Shown here in pieces: positions 7,527 to 16,640 of a stretch of 38,500 nt of DNA (positions are counted from its first letter, which is position 1; the number at the start of each line of letters is the position of its first letter). Origin of the DNA: Ignavibacteriaceae bacterium (GTDB lineage Bacteria; Bacteroidota; Ignavibacteria; Ignavibacteriales; Ignavibacteriaceae); assembly GCA_013388515.1 (NCBI GenBank), contig JACAFC010000118.1:1-38500 (forward strand), read 5' to 3'. The position numbers and the translations under genes were made by a program. The notes beneath the pieces are model-generated. The model was given only the letters and a program-made list of their open reading frames with translations, did not search any database and was not told the origin of the DNA.

Positions 7527-10500
7527 ATGAATGCAAACAAGAATGAAATAGATCCATTATTTATTTTTGAAGAAATTAGAAATAATGATTTATTCCAAAA
7601 TATCAATGCATCGGTTTCAGATTTTGAAAATCTGAAATTAGAATTAATTAATTTAAAAAAGGGTGAAGTACTTTTTAACCGCGGAGATGCAGCCAATTCA
7701 ATCTACTTAGTTATTAAGGGAGAAATCATCTTAATTGATGATCAAATAAAAAATAAGCCTCAGTTCTGGTTCAGTAATAGAAAATTTTTAGGGCATGAAG
7801 AATATTTCTTGCATACAAATAGAAATTCAATGACTATTGCCGTGTACGATTCTATAATCGGCGAAATATCAGAAGAGAGATTAGAGGCATTTATTAACAG
7901 GTACCCTTCAGTTTTAAAAAATATTAGTAATTCATTATCTAATCTAGACGATGCTGCTTTAACTGAAGTAAATAGCATAATTGAAAATAAGTTCAACTCA
8001 ATATTAAGAGCTGCCTTAACATCTCAAAAAAATTCTGCCTCAAATAATAGTGAAAGACTTATGCACAGCAAACAAACTGATCAAGATACTAGCTTTGCAA
8101 TTATGAAAAATGAAACTAAACAAGTTGATTTGAATAAATTACAATCCGGTATCAATCAAATAATCCAAAACATTATTGATAGTTTGAATTTGCTGGATAA
8201 AGAGAAAAATGGCGTTTGGGCTGCCCTTTCTGAGTATGAAACAAATAATAAAAAGCTTGAAGAAGAAATCGTTTTGCTCAAAGACCAGGTAAATAAATTT
8301 TTAAAGTCTGACAAAGAAAAAAATGAGTTACTTGGTCATCAAAGCTATAGAATAATAGAATTAGAAAAGAAAATATCAAAATTCAGCGCTCTTCAATCCG
8401 AGTATTTACAAAAACTTGAATATTTCAGTGAACAAGAATCTCAAAATTCAATTAAGAGAAAAAAATATGAAGATGAGCTAAAAGCTAAGGAATCTGAAAT
8501 TGCAAACCTTGACTACCAATTAAAAGCTCTTAACAAGCATATTACGGAGCTTACAGAAACTAATCAGGCTTTAACAGGAAAGATAGCTGAGAAGGATAAA
8601 ACAATTACTCAACAAATTGAAGAGTATAAAAATTTTAATGTAAAAATTGAAAATTTGAATTCTGAGCTTAATATAAAAGAAAAAAAGCTTACCGAATTAA
8701 ATAAAGATTTAGCGGACAAAAGTCACCTAATTTCAGAACTGAACAACCTTGTAAATAAAAAAGAGACTGAAAAAAGCGGGTTAGCTTCTATCATTACCGA
8801 AAAAGATGAAAATATTAAATCTTTGTCGGAATCACTATCAGAACTGCAAAACAAAATTATTCTCGCTGAAAAATCCGAAAAGAATAACAGCCAAACTATT
8901 CTGGATCAACAGAATAAAATTGACGAATATGATAGAATATTGCGTTCTCATGTCGAAAGATTGGCTCAACTTGAGGGTGAAAATATTAAAATAACAGAAG
9001 AAGCTAAATCTATTTCAGAAGTGTTGATAAAGAAAGACTCTGAGATCAGCGAACTGCAAAGAACAAATAATCAATTAAGTGAAGAAATAATATCACTTAA
9101 TCAGCAATTAAAAAATTTAGATGAAAACAGAGCCGAATCCGAAAAGAGATACTCAACCTTAGAATCTAGATATGATCATGTTAATGAACAGCTGAACTTA
9201 CTTGTTAAGAATGTAGAAGAAAAGAATAGTATTATTGAATCGAAGGATCATGAAATAAGCAGTATTCTAAAAAGTGTTGAAGAGCTAAAAAGCATTATTA
9301 AAAATAAAGACAGTGAAATTGAGCAGCTTTATCCACTGGTTGACATAAACAAAAGAATAATTAGTGAATCGGATAAGCTGAAAGATGAAATTGATTTTCA
9401 AAAAGCCGAACTGATTTCTTTAAAGAACGCATATGATCGATTAAATAATGAAAATGGACATTTGTACGAACAACTAAGCAGCTTAAAACTGGAAACTGAA
9501 AAAAGTAAGAATGAATGCGGCAATCTCAAGCAAACAAACGAGGAAAATGAAAAGTTAAAAAATGAACTTGAAATACTTAAAAACAATCTAATTGAAAAAG
9601 TCGGATTTATAGAAGAACAAAAAAATGAATTTGTTCAGCTGAATGAACTTTTTGAGCGTTTGAAAAAAGAAAATGGTTATCTGTCAGAACAGCTTAATAA
9701 TTACAAACAACAATTTGAAATTAATAAAGCAGAGTTCAATAATTTATTAAGAATAAATGCAGATTTTAATAAACTTAAAGATGACCAAGAGTTTTACAAA
9801 GTAAGTATAGCAGAGAAAGATGATATCATTAAGCAGCAAAGAAGTGAAATTGAAGAATTGAAGATTGCAAAATCCGAAATATCGCTTGCTCTTAATTCAG
9901 CGAAAAACAATTTTGATTCGAAGTTAAAAGAAAAAGATAAACTTATTTATGAATTATCAGATAAGTATGATCAGGTTCAAAAAAGCCTGGAAGAAAAAAT
10001 TTATCTTGAAAATCAGCATGTTGAGTTAATAGAAAATCAGGCACAAAAAATAGCTGATTTCGAATTATTAGTTCATGGTTCTAAGGAGAAAAAAGAGGAG
10101 AAGAATCTTGATCAAGACGATATGCTTGAAAAAAGTGTTGCCTTCTCCAAACCCGATGTTCAGCCGCAATCCAAAAAAGCTGCCGGTTTGTTATCAAAAT
10201 TCAAGGTAGTTGCACCTCAGATTACGCCATATCCAACAATTGATAATAGTTTTGAACATTTTGAACAGTCCGGCATACACATACTAAATGTTAATTTAAC
10301 CCGAGCAACGATGGATGTTGCAACAACATTTAATGAATCTTTACAAGATATAATCAACACTGAGAATAACAAAATAATAGTGAATTTACTTAAATGTGAA
10401 TTTATTGATTCGAGCATACTTGGTGTACTTGTAAGCAATCTTAAAAAGATTACTGCAATTGGCGGCGATCTGAGATTGGTTGGCTTTCATCCTACGGTCC

Positions 10501-10583
10501 GTTCAATGATGGAACTGACTAGAGTTAATCGATTATTTGAGTCATTCCCGAGTTTAGAAGAAGCGATTTCAAGTTTTAACTAG
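7527..10583 (+). CDS. cNMP-type domain / long coiled coil / STAS fusion protein
   Basis: A 1018-residue protein of three parts. Residues about 15-125 match the cyclic-nucleotide-binding fold ('LINLKKGEVLFNRGDAANSIYLVIKGEI'), but the phosphate-binding cassette reads 'FLGHEEYFLHTNRNSMTIA', lacking the usual Glu-Arg pair, so nucleotide binding is doubtful. Residues about 200-860 are almost continuous Glu/Lys/Leu/Asn/Ser-rich heptads, including a degenerate tandem repeat of 73 residues (from 628 and from 701, both with 'RL..ENG.L.EQL'). Residues about 905-1018 are a STAS domain with acceptor Ser962 in 'FIDSSILG'. No membrane segment is present. A rod of this size could scaffold or space a signalling assembly (inference). 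It is flanked by its STAS paralogue and a PP2C phosphatase gene. I know of no characterised protein with this exact order. Confidence 0.8.
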   Translation: MNANKNEIDPLFIFEEIRNNDLFQNINASVSDFENLKLELINLKKGEVLFNRGDAANSIYLVIKGEIILIDDQIKNKPQFWFSNRKFLGHEEYFLHTNRNSMTIAVYDSIIGEISEERLEAFINRYPSVLKNISNSLSNLDDAALTEVNSIIENKFNSILRAALTSQKNSASNNSERLMHSKQTDQDTSFAIMKNETKQVDLNKLQSGINQIIQNIIDSLNLLDKEKNGVWAALSEYETNNKKLEEEIVLLKDQVNKFLKSDKEKNELLGHQSYRIIELEKKISKFSALQSEYLQKLEYFSEQESQNSIKRKKYEDELKAKESEIANLDYQLKALNKHITELTETNQALTGKIAEKDKTITQQIEEYKNFNVKIENLNSELNIKEKKLTELNKDLADKSHLISELNNLVNKKETEKSGLASIITEKDENIKSLSESLSELQNKIILAEKSEKNNSQTILDQQNKIDEYDRILRSHVERLAQLEGENIKITEEAKSISEVLIKKDSEISELQRTNNQLSEEIISLNQQLKNLDENRAESEKRYSTLESRYDHVNEQLNLLVKNVEEKNSIIESKDHEISSILKSVEELKSIIKNKDSEIEQLYPLVDINKRIISESDKLKDEIDFQKAELISLKNAYDRLNNENGHLYEQLSSLKLETEKSKNECGNLKQTNEENEKLKNELEILKNNLIEKVGFIEEQKNEFVQLNELFERLKKENGYLSEQLNNYKQQFEINKAEFNNLLRINADFNKLKDDQEFYKVSIAEKDDIIKQQRSEIEELKIAKSEISLALNSAKNNFDSKLKEKDKLIYELSDKYDQVQKSLEEKIYLENQHVELIENQAQKIADFELLVHGSKEKKEEKNLDQDDMLEKSVAFSKPDVQPQSKKAAGLLSKFKVVAPQITPYPTIDNSFEHFEQSGIHILNVNLTRATMDVATTFNESLQDIINTENNKIIVNLLKCEFIDSSILGVLVSNLKKITAIGGDLRLVGFHPTVRSMMELTRVNRLFESFPSLEEAISSFN

Positions 10584-10700
10584 GATGGATGATTTTATTT
10601 CAAATACTTTTTATGAGTACGATTAGGTTTAATAGCTAGAAAATAATGTATAACCGATTTGATCCTTGCTGTATAGATTAATACGCAGTAAATACTTCAC

Positions 10701-12269
10701 ATGTTACCCGATGAAAAGAAAAAAATATTAGTTGTTGATGATGATTTAACAATCAGAAAACTCATTAAACACCATTTAATAAAAAATCAATATGATGTGC
10801 TCGAAGCCCAAGATGCAATTGAAGGTTATGAGCAGTTAAACACAAATAATATTGATTTGGTTCTTTGTGATGTTGTTATGGAAGGCATCGATGGCTTTAC
10901 ATTTTGTCAAAAAGTAAGGCAAGAAGAAAAATACAAAGTCCTTCCATTTATTTTTGTTACAGCACGTAATAGCCACGAAGATAAAGAGAGGGCACATGAA
11001 GTAGGCGGGGATGAATTAATAACCAAACCATTTGATTTAAAAGACCTTCTTCTGCGGGTTCAAACATTATTAAAACGGGCTGATATATTTAAAGTTCATG
11101 GAGTAAAAAAGAATATATCAGAGTCGTTTACAAAACAAGTTCCAAGGGTATTGTTGGTTGATGATGATCCTACCTTAACAAAATTATTTTCTCATTCCTT
11201 GAAAAAAGAAAATTATGAATGTGATGTTGCTAACTCGGCAATTGAGGCTTTAACATTAGCCAAAAATACTCAACCAGATATAATTGTTTCTGATATAATG
11301 ATGCCTAATATTGATGGATATACTTTTAGAAGGATGGTTTTAGAAGATCTACAACTTAAGTCAGTACCTTTTGTTTTTCTTACTTCAAAAAACAACGAGC
11401 AAGATATTTTGGATGCTTATGACCTTGAGATAACTGATTATGTACTAAAAACATCAGGAACAAAGGTTATTGTTGCTAAACTTTCTGCAATAATAAATAG
11501 CCTTGGTAAAGAGCGTCAGAAAATAGTATCCGAATTGAATTCTGCAGTTGATAACATGAGGGTAAAAGTTGTTCCCGATAAAAGCCCAGAGTTTGGAGAC
11601 TTTATAATAAATCAATGGCATCAACCATATCAAGGTATACCTGGAGGAGATTTTATTGATTACTTCAGCCTCAATGATCAGAATATGGCAATAGTTCTAG
11701 GAGATGTAATGGGCAAAAAATGGGGAGCCTGGTATTTTACTTTTGCTTATGCTGGGTTAGTGCGAAGCGCTGTTAGAATGGTACTTCAAAATACAGAAGA
11801 CTTTGTCCCTAGTAAAATTCTTCAGCAAGTAAATGAATCTGTTTATAAGGATTCCAAAGTATCAGAAGTTTTTACAACGCTTTCTGTTGTGATTCTTAAC
11901 AAAGAAAAATTAACTCTGAAATATTCGGGTGCTGGAGATCTTCCTCTTATTTACAAGAATAATTTAACTGGGAAGGTTGAGAAAATTGCGACAAAAGGAT
12001 TGCTGCTTGGCTTTGCTGAAAACGGAAACTTTCAAGATGTTACAGTAAATCTAAATAAAGGCGATTCTGTTTTTTTGGTAACAGATGGAATAATGGATTC
12101 TAGAAATCCTCAAGGTGAAGCTTTTGGAAATCAAAAGTTTAATCAAATATTAAACAACCTAGGTGCAGACGCGGATGATTTCAATATCATGAAGCAGCAA
12201 TTTGAATCCTTCACTGGAGGAAAATTTGAAGATGATGTTAGTATGATTAACATTAAGCTTCCCAAATAA
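10701..12269 (+). CDS. REC-REC-PP2C (SpoIIE/RsbU-type) phosphatase
   Basis: A 522-residue protein with two N-terminal receiver domains: REC1, residues 8-125, Asp57 in 'DLVLCDVVMEG' and Lys in 'ITKPFD'; REC2, about 148-270, Asp198 in 'IIVSDIMMPN' and Lys in 'YVLKTSG'. Both look competent for phosphorylation. A SpoIIE-type PP2C domain fills residues 300-522 with metal-binding acids in 'GGDF' (Asp317), 'LGDVMGK', 'TDGIMDS' and 'DDVSMINI'. Such phosphatases dephosphorylate STAS antagonists, and two STAS proteins are encoded just upstream. The output is probably controlled by phosphotransfer, perhaps from the kinase at the head of the cluster (inference). A 117-nt gap separates it from the coiled-coil gene. 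Confidence 0.9.
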   Translation: MLPDEKKKILVVDDDLTIRKLIKHHLIKNQYDVLEAQDAIEGYEQLNTNNIDLVLCDVVMEGIDGFTFCQKVRQEEKYKVLPFIFVTARNSHEDKERAHEVGGDELITKPFDLKDLLLRVQTLLKRADIFKVHGVKKNISESFTKQVPRVLLVDDDPTLTKLFSHSLKKENYECDVANSAIEALTLAKNTQPDIIVSDIMMPNIDGYTFRRMVLEDLQLKSVPFVFLTSKNNEQDILDAYDLEITDYVLKTSGTKVIVAKLSAIINSLGKERQKIVSELNSAVDNMRVKVVPDKSPEFGDFIINQWHQPYQGIPGGDFIDYFSLNDQNMAIVLGDVMGKKWGAWYFTFAYAGLVRSAVRMVLQNTEDFVPSKILQQVNESVYKDSKVSEVFTTLSVVILNKEKLTLKYSGAGDLPLIYKNNLTGKVEKIATKGLLLGFAENGNFQDVTVNLNKGDSVFLVTDGIMDSRNPQGEAFGNQKFNQILNNLGADADDFNIMKQQFESFTGGKFEDDVSMINIKLPK

Positions 12270-12423
12270 ATCTGTTTTCATCATTTTATTTTTCATTACC
12301 CCCATTTTCATATCACAATGGCTTATCAAGGGTTGTAGCAAAACGAGACAAAGTAGTTGTAATAACAAGAATAATTGAATTGTACACAAATAAATTTCCG
12401 AAAAACATAAGATTCTTCCTATA

Positions 12424-12496
12424 TAATTTTGTAGATTGGTAAGGTCATAATAACTAAGTGAGTATTAACACAAAAGTTATTGAATTACTTAGTTAT
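12424..12496 (+). promoter_or_regulatory. Candidate promoter and structured leader
   Basis: TAATTTTG at 12424-12431 fits the Bacteroidota -7 element, though no good -33 element is seen. It is followed by a perfect 10-bp stem, ATAACTAAGT (12450-12459) with ACTTAGTTAT (12487-12496), enclosing a 27-nt loop. AGTTAT at 12475-12480 could pair competitively with the left arm. The ribosome-binding site GGAGG of the next gene begins 16 nt after the stem. Confidence 0.4.
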
Positions 12497-12521
12497 ATTT
12501 GAAAAAAAATTGGAGGGCGGG

Positions 12522-12794
12522 TTGAAACAATTTTCAATATATAAGCAGTTACTGCATCGTTTCCATTTTCTTCGTAACCTTTCACGGGGGGAAATTTTTT
12601 TATCTCCCTTCAAACATGGATTGATTACTTTTCTTGTACTTTTATTGTGCTTAGCATTTTTTGAGTATATCCAGGGAACGATTTTAGGGAAGCCTGTAAG
12701 AATAATTGATACAATAGACTTTGCGATTGCATTTTTAGGATTTGCTTTAATGTTTGCAGCCAAATTGTTAGAGAGACTTGCTGGGAAGCGTTAA
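12522..12794 (+). CDS. Small two-helix membrane protein, hypothetical
   Basis: The TTG at 12522 is preferred because GGAGG (12512-12516) lies 5 nt before it; a TTG at 12480 would place the N-terminus inside the leader hairpin and has no ribosome-binding site. The product has 90 residues: a basic amphipathic start (KQLLHRFHFLRNLSRGE), one hydrophobic helix near 32-54 and a second near 63-82, ending in LERLAGKR. No family is recognised. It is the last plus-strand gene before convergent prfA, with only 13 nt between the stop codons. Its own promoter and leader suggest it is expressed separately from the upstream phosphatase. Confidence 0.6.
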   Translation: MKQFSIYKQLLHRFHFLRNLSRGEIFLSPFKHGLITFLVLLLCLAFFEYIQGTILGKPVRIIDTIDFAIAFLGFALMFAAKLLERLAGKR

Positions 12795-12807
12795 GCATCT
12801 CAGCAGT

Positions 12808-13887
12808 TTAACTCTCTATATTCGCTTGAAGTTTTTCTGTTCGATCAGCAATCTTAAGTTGCTCTAATAATTCGTTTAAATCGCCTTCAATAATATTTGA
12901 AAGGTTATATAGAGTTATTCCAATACGATGATCTGTTACTCTATTCTGAGGGAAATTGTAAGTTCTTATTTTATCACTTCTGTCACCGCTTCCAACCATG
13001 TTTTTTCTTTTTGCAGAAATTTCATCAGTTTGTTCCTTAATTTTTATATCATATAGACGAGCTCGTAAAACTTTCATTGCTTTCTGTCGATTTTTCAATT
13101 GAGATCTTTCATCTTGGCATTGTACTACTAATCCGGTAGGAAGGTGAGTTATTCTTATTGCAGTTTCAACTTTATTAACATTTTGGCCGCCGGCACCGCC
13201 CGATCTAAAAACATCAATCTTTAAATCACTAGGGTTTATTTCAACTTGAACATCCTCAACCTCTGGCAGCACCGCTACGGTTGCAGCAGATGTGTGAACG
13301 CGTCCGCTTCCTTCGGTTGCTGGCACTCGTTGAACTCTGTGAACACCGCTCTCGTATTTCAAATCCCCAAATACATTGTTACCATTAACTGAAAAAATTA
13401 CTTCTTTAAGTCCTCCTAGTCCGGTTTCGTTTATATCAACCAACTCCACTTTCCATCCTCTTACTTCTGCATATCGAGAATACATTCTAAATAGATCGCC
13501 GGCAAAAAGTGCAGCTTCCTCACCCCCAGTTCCAGCACGGATTTCCATAATTACGCTTTTATCATCATTAGGATCTTTGGGAATAAGTAAAATTTTTATT
13601 TCATCTTCCATAGCTTCTTTTTTAATCAATAACTCTTTTAACTCTGTGCTTGCAAGATCGGATAATTCTTTGTCTGTCGAAGTATCTATTATCTCCTTAT
13701 TCCCGTCGATATTTAACATAAGCTGTTTGTAATTTTCATAAGCAGAAACAATTTCAGCAAGATTATTTCTTTCTTTACTCAGGTTAATGATTTTGTCACG
13801 ATTGTTTTGATTTGCCGGGTCTGAAAGTTCCTCGTTAACCTGATCAAAGCGATCTTTAATTTTTCTTAGTTTATCTAAAAGATTCAT
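12808..13887 (-). CDS. prfA: Peptide chain release factor 1
   Basis: A full-length 359-residue class I release factor. The codon-recognition tripeptide is PAT (189-191, within '[12 protein letters not shown]'), marking RF1 (UAA/UAG) rather than RF2. The catalytic GGQ motif is at 233-235 in '[12 protein letters not shown]', followed by '[18 protein letters not shown]'. It hydrolyses peptidyl-tRNA on the ribosome. No programmed frameshift is expected or seen. The gene is monocistronic on the minus strand and converges with the small membrane-protein gene. No prmC gene is adjacent. Confidence 0.97.
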   Translation of the reverse strand: MNLLDKLRKIKDRFDQVNEELSDPANQNNRDKIINLSKERNNLAEIVSAYENYKQLMLNIDGNKEIIDTSTDKELSDLASTELKELLIKKEAMEDEIKILLIPKDPNDDKSVIMEIRAGTGGEEAALFAGDLFRMYSRYAEVRGWKVELVDINETGLGGLKEVIFSVNGNNVFGDLKYESGVHRVQRVPATEGSGRVHTSAATVAVLPEVEDVQVEINPSDLKIDVFRSGGAGGQNVNKVETAIRITHLPTGLVVQCQDERSQLKNRQKAMKVLRARLYDIKIKEQTDEISAKRKNMVGSGDRSDKIRTYNFPQNRVTDHRIGITLYNLSNIIEGDLNELLEQLKIADRTEKLQANIES

Positions 13888-14192
13888 AAATGATTTACAA
13901 ATTTGAGTCAGAAATATACCAAAGCAGTATAATATTTTCTAAGTTAATAGGAAACACTCTTTAATAATACTTTGTTTGTAGTGAAGATATAAGGTCAATA
14001 AAAATAAAAAATAGCTATATTAAACTTAAAGAGTAAAGTTTAATTTGAATGATGATATTTCCAATGAAAATATAATCTACTCGAAATGAAAGAGAACCAT
14101 GAAAAATCACCCATCAGGTTGCAGACGTATATTTCCCTAATTCTAAATAATTAATCTGCAGTCAGCTTTATTTGTAACGAGAGTAAATATTA
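13888..14192. other. 305-nt divergent intergenic region prfA / ispH
   Basis: It must hold promoters for both divergent genes, but no full consensus is visible. There is a perfect 8-bp stem TTAAACTT (14020-14027) with AAGTTTAA (14036-14043), and TTTATTTG about 20 nt before the ispH start is a one-mismatch version of the -7 element. A 13-codon ORF beginning ATGAAAAATCACCC near 14099 has no support. No RNA gene was recognised. Confidence 0.4.
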
Positions 14193-15419
14193 ATGAAAAA
14201 ATTTGAAATACCTAGTTTTTATCGAAGTTCTATTATTTCAAGAATAAAACAGTATAGAAAGTTAACAGATACAAAGAAAAATGATCTAAAACCTTTTGTT
14301 TTAGATTTTGGAACCGTAATGTTTTTTATCCCAAGGCATTTTGGTTTTTGTTATGGTGTAGAAAACGCAATTGAGATTGCGTACAAAACAATCGAAAGCA
14401 ATTCGAACAAAAATATTTACTTACTTAGCGAAATGATTCATAATCCGGGGGTTAATAATGATTTGAAAGATCGCGGTATAAGATTTATCTTGGACACTTT
14501 AGGAAATAATTTAATTGACTGGACAGAAATAAAGAAAGACGATATTGTAATAATTCCCGCATTTGGAACAACTTTAGAAATTGAAGCTAAATTAAAGGAA
14601 ATAGGCATTAGTGCTTATCAGTACAATACCACTTGTCCATTTGTAGAAAAAGTATGGAATCGATCGTCACAACTAGCAGATGCAGGTTATACAATAGTTA
14701 TTCATGGCAAACATTTACATGAAGAAACACGGGCAACATTTTCTCATAGTAAAATTCACGGCCCATCACTAATTGTAAGAGATTTGCGCGAAACTAAATT
14801 TTTGTCAAAAGTTATTTCGGAAGAAAAAAGTAAATCCGAGTTTTACTCATTTTTTTCTGGTAAATATTCGGAGAATTTTAATGCTGACAAAGATCTTGAA
14901 AAAATAGGGGTTGTAAATCAAACTACAATGCTTGCAACTGAAACCCAAGAAATTGCCGATCTTCTCAAATCAACTATGATAAATAAATATGGAAAGGAAT
15001 TATTAAAATTTCATTTTGCTGACACTAGAGATACTTTGTGTTATGCAACTTACGATAATCAAGAGGCTACATATGAACTTCTGAAAAATTCAGCAGACTT
15101 TGCTGTTGTTGTAGGTGGTTACAATAGCTCAAATACAAGTCACATTGTCGAACTTTGCGAAGCAAAGCTTCCAACATATTTTGTTTCGTCTGCAGAAAAA
15201 GTAATCTCCCGAAAATTAATTAAGCATTATAATATTCTATCCAAAGCCGAAATTTTAACTGAAGATTATATACCTAACAAAGACAAAGTAAAAATCCTTA
15301 TCACCAGCGGTGCGTCTTGCCCGGATTCAGTTGTTGATGAAATACTTACTAAGCTGCATTCTTTCTTTCCTAATATTCAGAGTATCCAAGAACTTTTAAA
15401 TGAAAAATTAAAGTTGTAG
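14193..15419 (+). CDS. ispH: 4-hydroxy-3-methylbut-2-enyl diphosphate reductase
   Basis: A 408-residue LytB/IspH enzyme, last step of the non-mevalonate isoprenoid pathway, reducing HMBPP to IPP and DMAPP. Three Cys ligands of the Fe-S cluster are in place: Cys53 ('FCYGVENA'), Cys148 ('TTCPFVEKVW') and Cys376 ('GASCPDSVVDE'). 'EMIHNPGVNNDLKDRGIRF' and 'VVGGYNSSNTSHIVELCE' are the other conserved segments. It is longer than the roughly 310-residue E. coli form because of an N-terminal extension and an insertion around residues 190-240, as in the longer class found in several phyla. dxr of the same pathway is encoded at 21687-22832. Confidence 0.95.
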   Translation: MKKFEIPSFYRSSIISRIKQYRKLTDTKKNDLKPFVLDFGTVMFFIPRHFGFCYGVENAIEIAYKTIESNSNKNIYLLSEMIHNPGVNNDLKDRGIRFILDTLGNNLIDWTEIKKDDIVIIPAFGTTLEIEAKLKEIGISAYQYNTTCPFVEKVWNRSSQLADAGYTIVIHGKHLHEETRATFSHSKIHGPSLIVRDLRETKFLSKVISEEKSKSEFYSFFSGKYSENFNADKDLEKIGVVNQTTMLATETQEIADLLKSTMINKYGKELLKFHFADTRDTLCYATYDNQEATYELLKNSADFAVVVGGYNSSNTSHIVELCEAKLPTYFVSSAEKVISRKLIKHYNILSKAEILTEDYIPNKDKVKILITSGASCPDSVVDEILTKLHSFFPNIQSIQELLNEKLKL

Positions 15420-15630
15420 AGGTTTGATGGCTTATGGAATGATAGTTGTGACGCTATTCAACCCTAGATTAGTACAATAATTTGAAAATGGCGCAAACAT
15501 ACAAAAACACTATATTTAACATTATTTTTTAATGAATTTCCTCACACACTTGATCGTCATTTTATTTGGTATTCAAAAGGCTAATAGGTAATTTTAACTG
15601 CTTTAATTCACTAAAATACAATGATTTAAC

Positions 15631-16608
15631 ATGAGAGCAATTATTCCGGTTGCTGGTATCGGTACCAGACTTAAACCACACACACACACCACTCCAAAAG
15701 TGTTACTTAATGTTGGTGGAAAACCGATGTTAGGTCACATTCTTGACAAGCTTTTGGAAGAAGGAGTTTACAAATCAACTTTTGTAATCGGTCATTTAGG
15801 TGATCAAATAAAAGAATTTGTAATGAAGGAATATCCATCCATTAAAGCAGATTTTATTGAACAGAAGAAAATGGAAGGGCTTGGTCATGCTATTTATACA
15901 GCAATTCCAACTTTTGATGAAAAGGAAATTTTTATAATTCTAGGTGATACCGTGTTTGATGTTTACCTTAAAGATGTTTTTAAGAATAAACAATCTGCAT
16001 TAGGTGTTAAGAAAGTTGAAGACCCAAGCCGTTTTGGTGTAGCCATTTTAGAAAATGGTTATATAAAAAAATTAGTTGAGAAACCTACAACTCCAGTTTC
16101 AAATTTAGCATTAGTTGGATTATACTATATCGCCAATTCCGATGCTTTGATTAAGAGTTTAAATAATCTTGTTAAAAAAGATATTAGAACAAAAGGAGAA
16201 CTTCAGCTTACAGATGCACTTCAGATGATGCTGGATGATGGTGAAAAAATAACAACATTTGATGTTAATGGATGGTATGATTGCGGAAAACCCGAAACAT
16301 TATTATCAACGAACAAATTTTTATTGGATCAGAAAAGTTCTGCGCCAAAATTTGATAATGCTGTAATTAATTATCCAGTCTACATAGCTGAAGATGTAAA
16401 AATCGAAAACTCAGTTATTGGCCCATACGCAACGATTGATAAAGGTTGCATTATTAAAGAAAGCGTTATAAAAAATTCAATAATCGGCACTAATTCTCAA
16501 GTAAGCAAAGCCATGCTTAATAATTCAATAGTTGGAAATAATACGGTAGTTAAAGGTGCATTTAAACGTTTAAGTATCGGAGATTCTACAGAAATAGATT
16601 TTTATTAA
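15631..16608 (+). CDS. Sugar-phosphate nucleotidyltransferase with hexapeptide tail
   Basis: A 325-residue enzyme. The N-terminal Rossmann-like domain (1-235) opens with 'AGIGTRLKPHTHTTPKVLLNV', the nucleotide-binding signature of glucose-1-phosphate thymidylyl-/uridylyl- and mannose-1-phosphate guanylyltransferases. 'ILGDTVFD' supplies the metal-binding Asp and 'GWYDCGKPETLL' closes the domain. Residues about 245-325 form imperfect hexapeptide repeats (left-handed beta helix: 'IENSVIGPYATIDKGCIIKES'). It makes an NDP-sugar from NTP and sugar-1-phosphate for surface polysaccharide or sugar synthesis; nucleotide and sugar cannot be decided. metK follows 32 nt downstream on the same strand, so they may be co-transcribed. 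Confidence 0.88.
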   Translation: MRAIIPVAGIGTRLKPHTHTTPKVLLNVGGKPMLGHILDKLLEEGVYKSTFVIGHLGDQIKEFVMKEYPSIKADFIEQKKMEGLGHAIYTAIPTFDEKEIFIILGDTVFDVYLKDVFKNKQSALGVKKVEDPSRFGVAILENGYIKKLVEKPTTPVSNLALVGLYYIANSDALIKSLNNLVKKDIRTKGELQLTDALQMMLDDGEKITTFDVNGWYDCGKPETLLSTNKFLLDQKSSAPKFDNAVINYPVYIAEDVKIENSVIGPYATIDKGCIIKESVIKNSIIGTNSQVSKAMLNNSIVGNNTVVKGAFKRLSIGDSTEIDFY

Positions 16609-16640
16609 TTTTTATAAACAATAAAGGTAAAAGATAAAAT

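Noticed and set aside
12159..12389. 76-codon minus-strand ORF overlapping the phosphatase 3' end
   Set aside because: It is antisense to the conserved end of the PP2C domain and has low-complexity composition with no family features.
16609..16640. SAM riboswitch in front of metK
   Set aside because: The gap is only 32 nt and the 211 nt before the nucleotidyltransferase gene show no SAM-riboswitch core that I can recognise.
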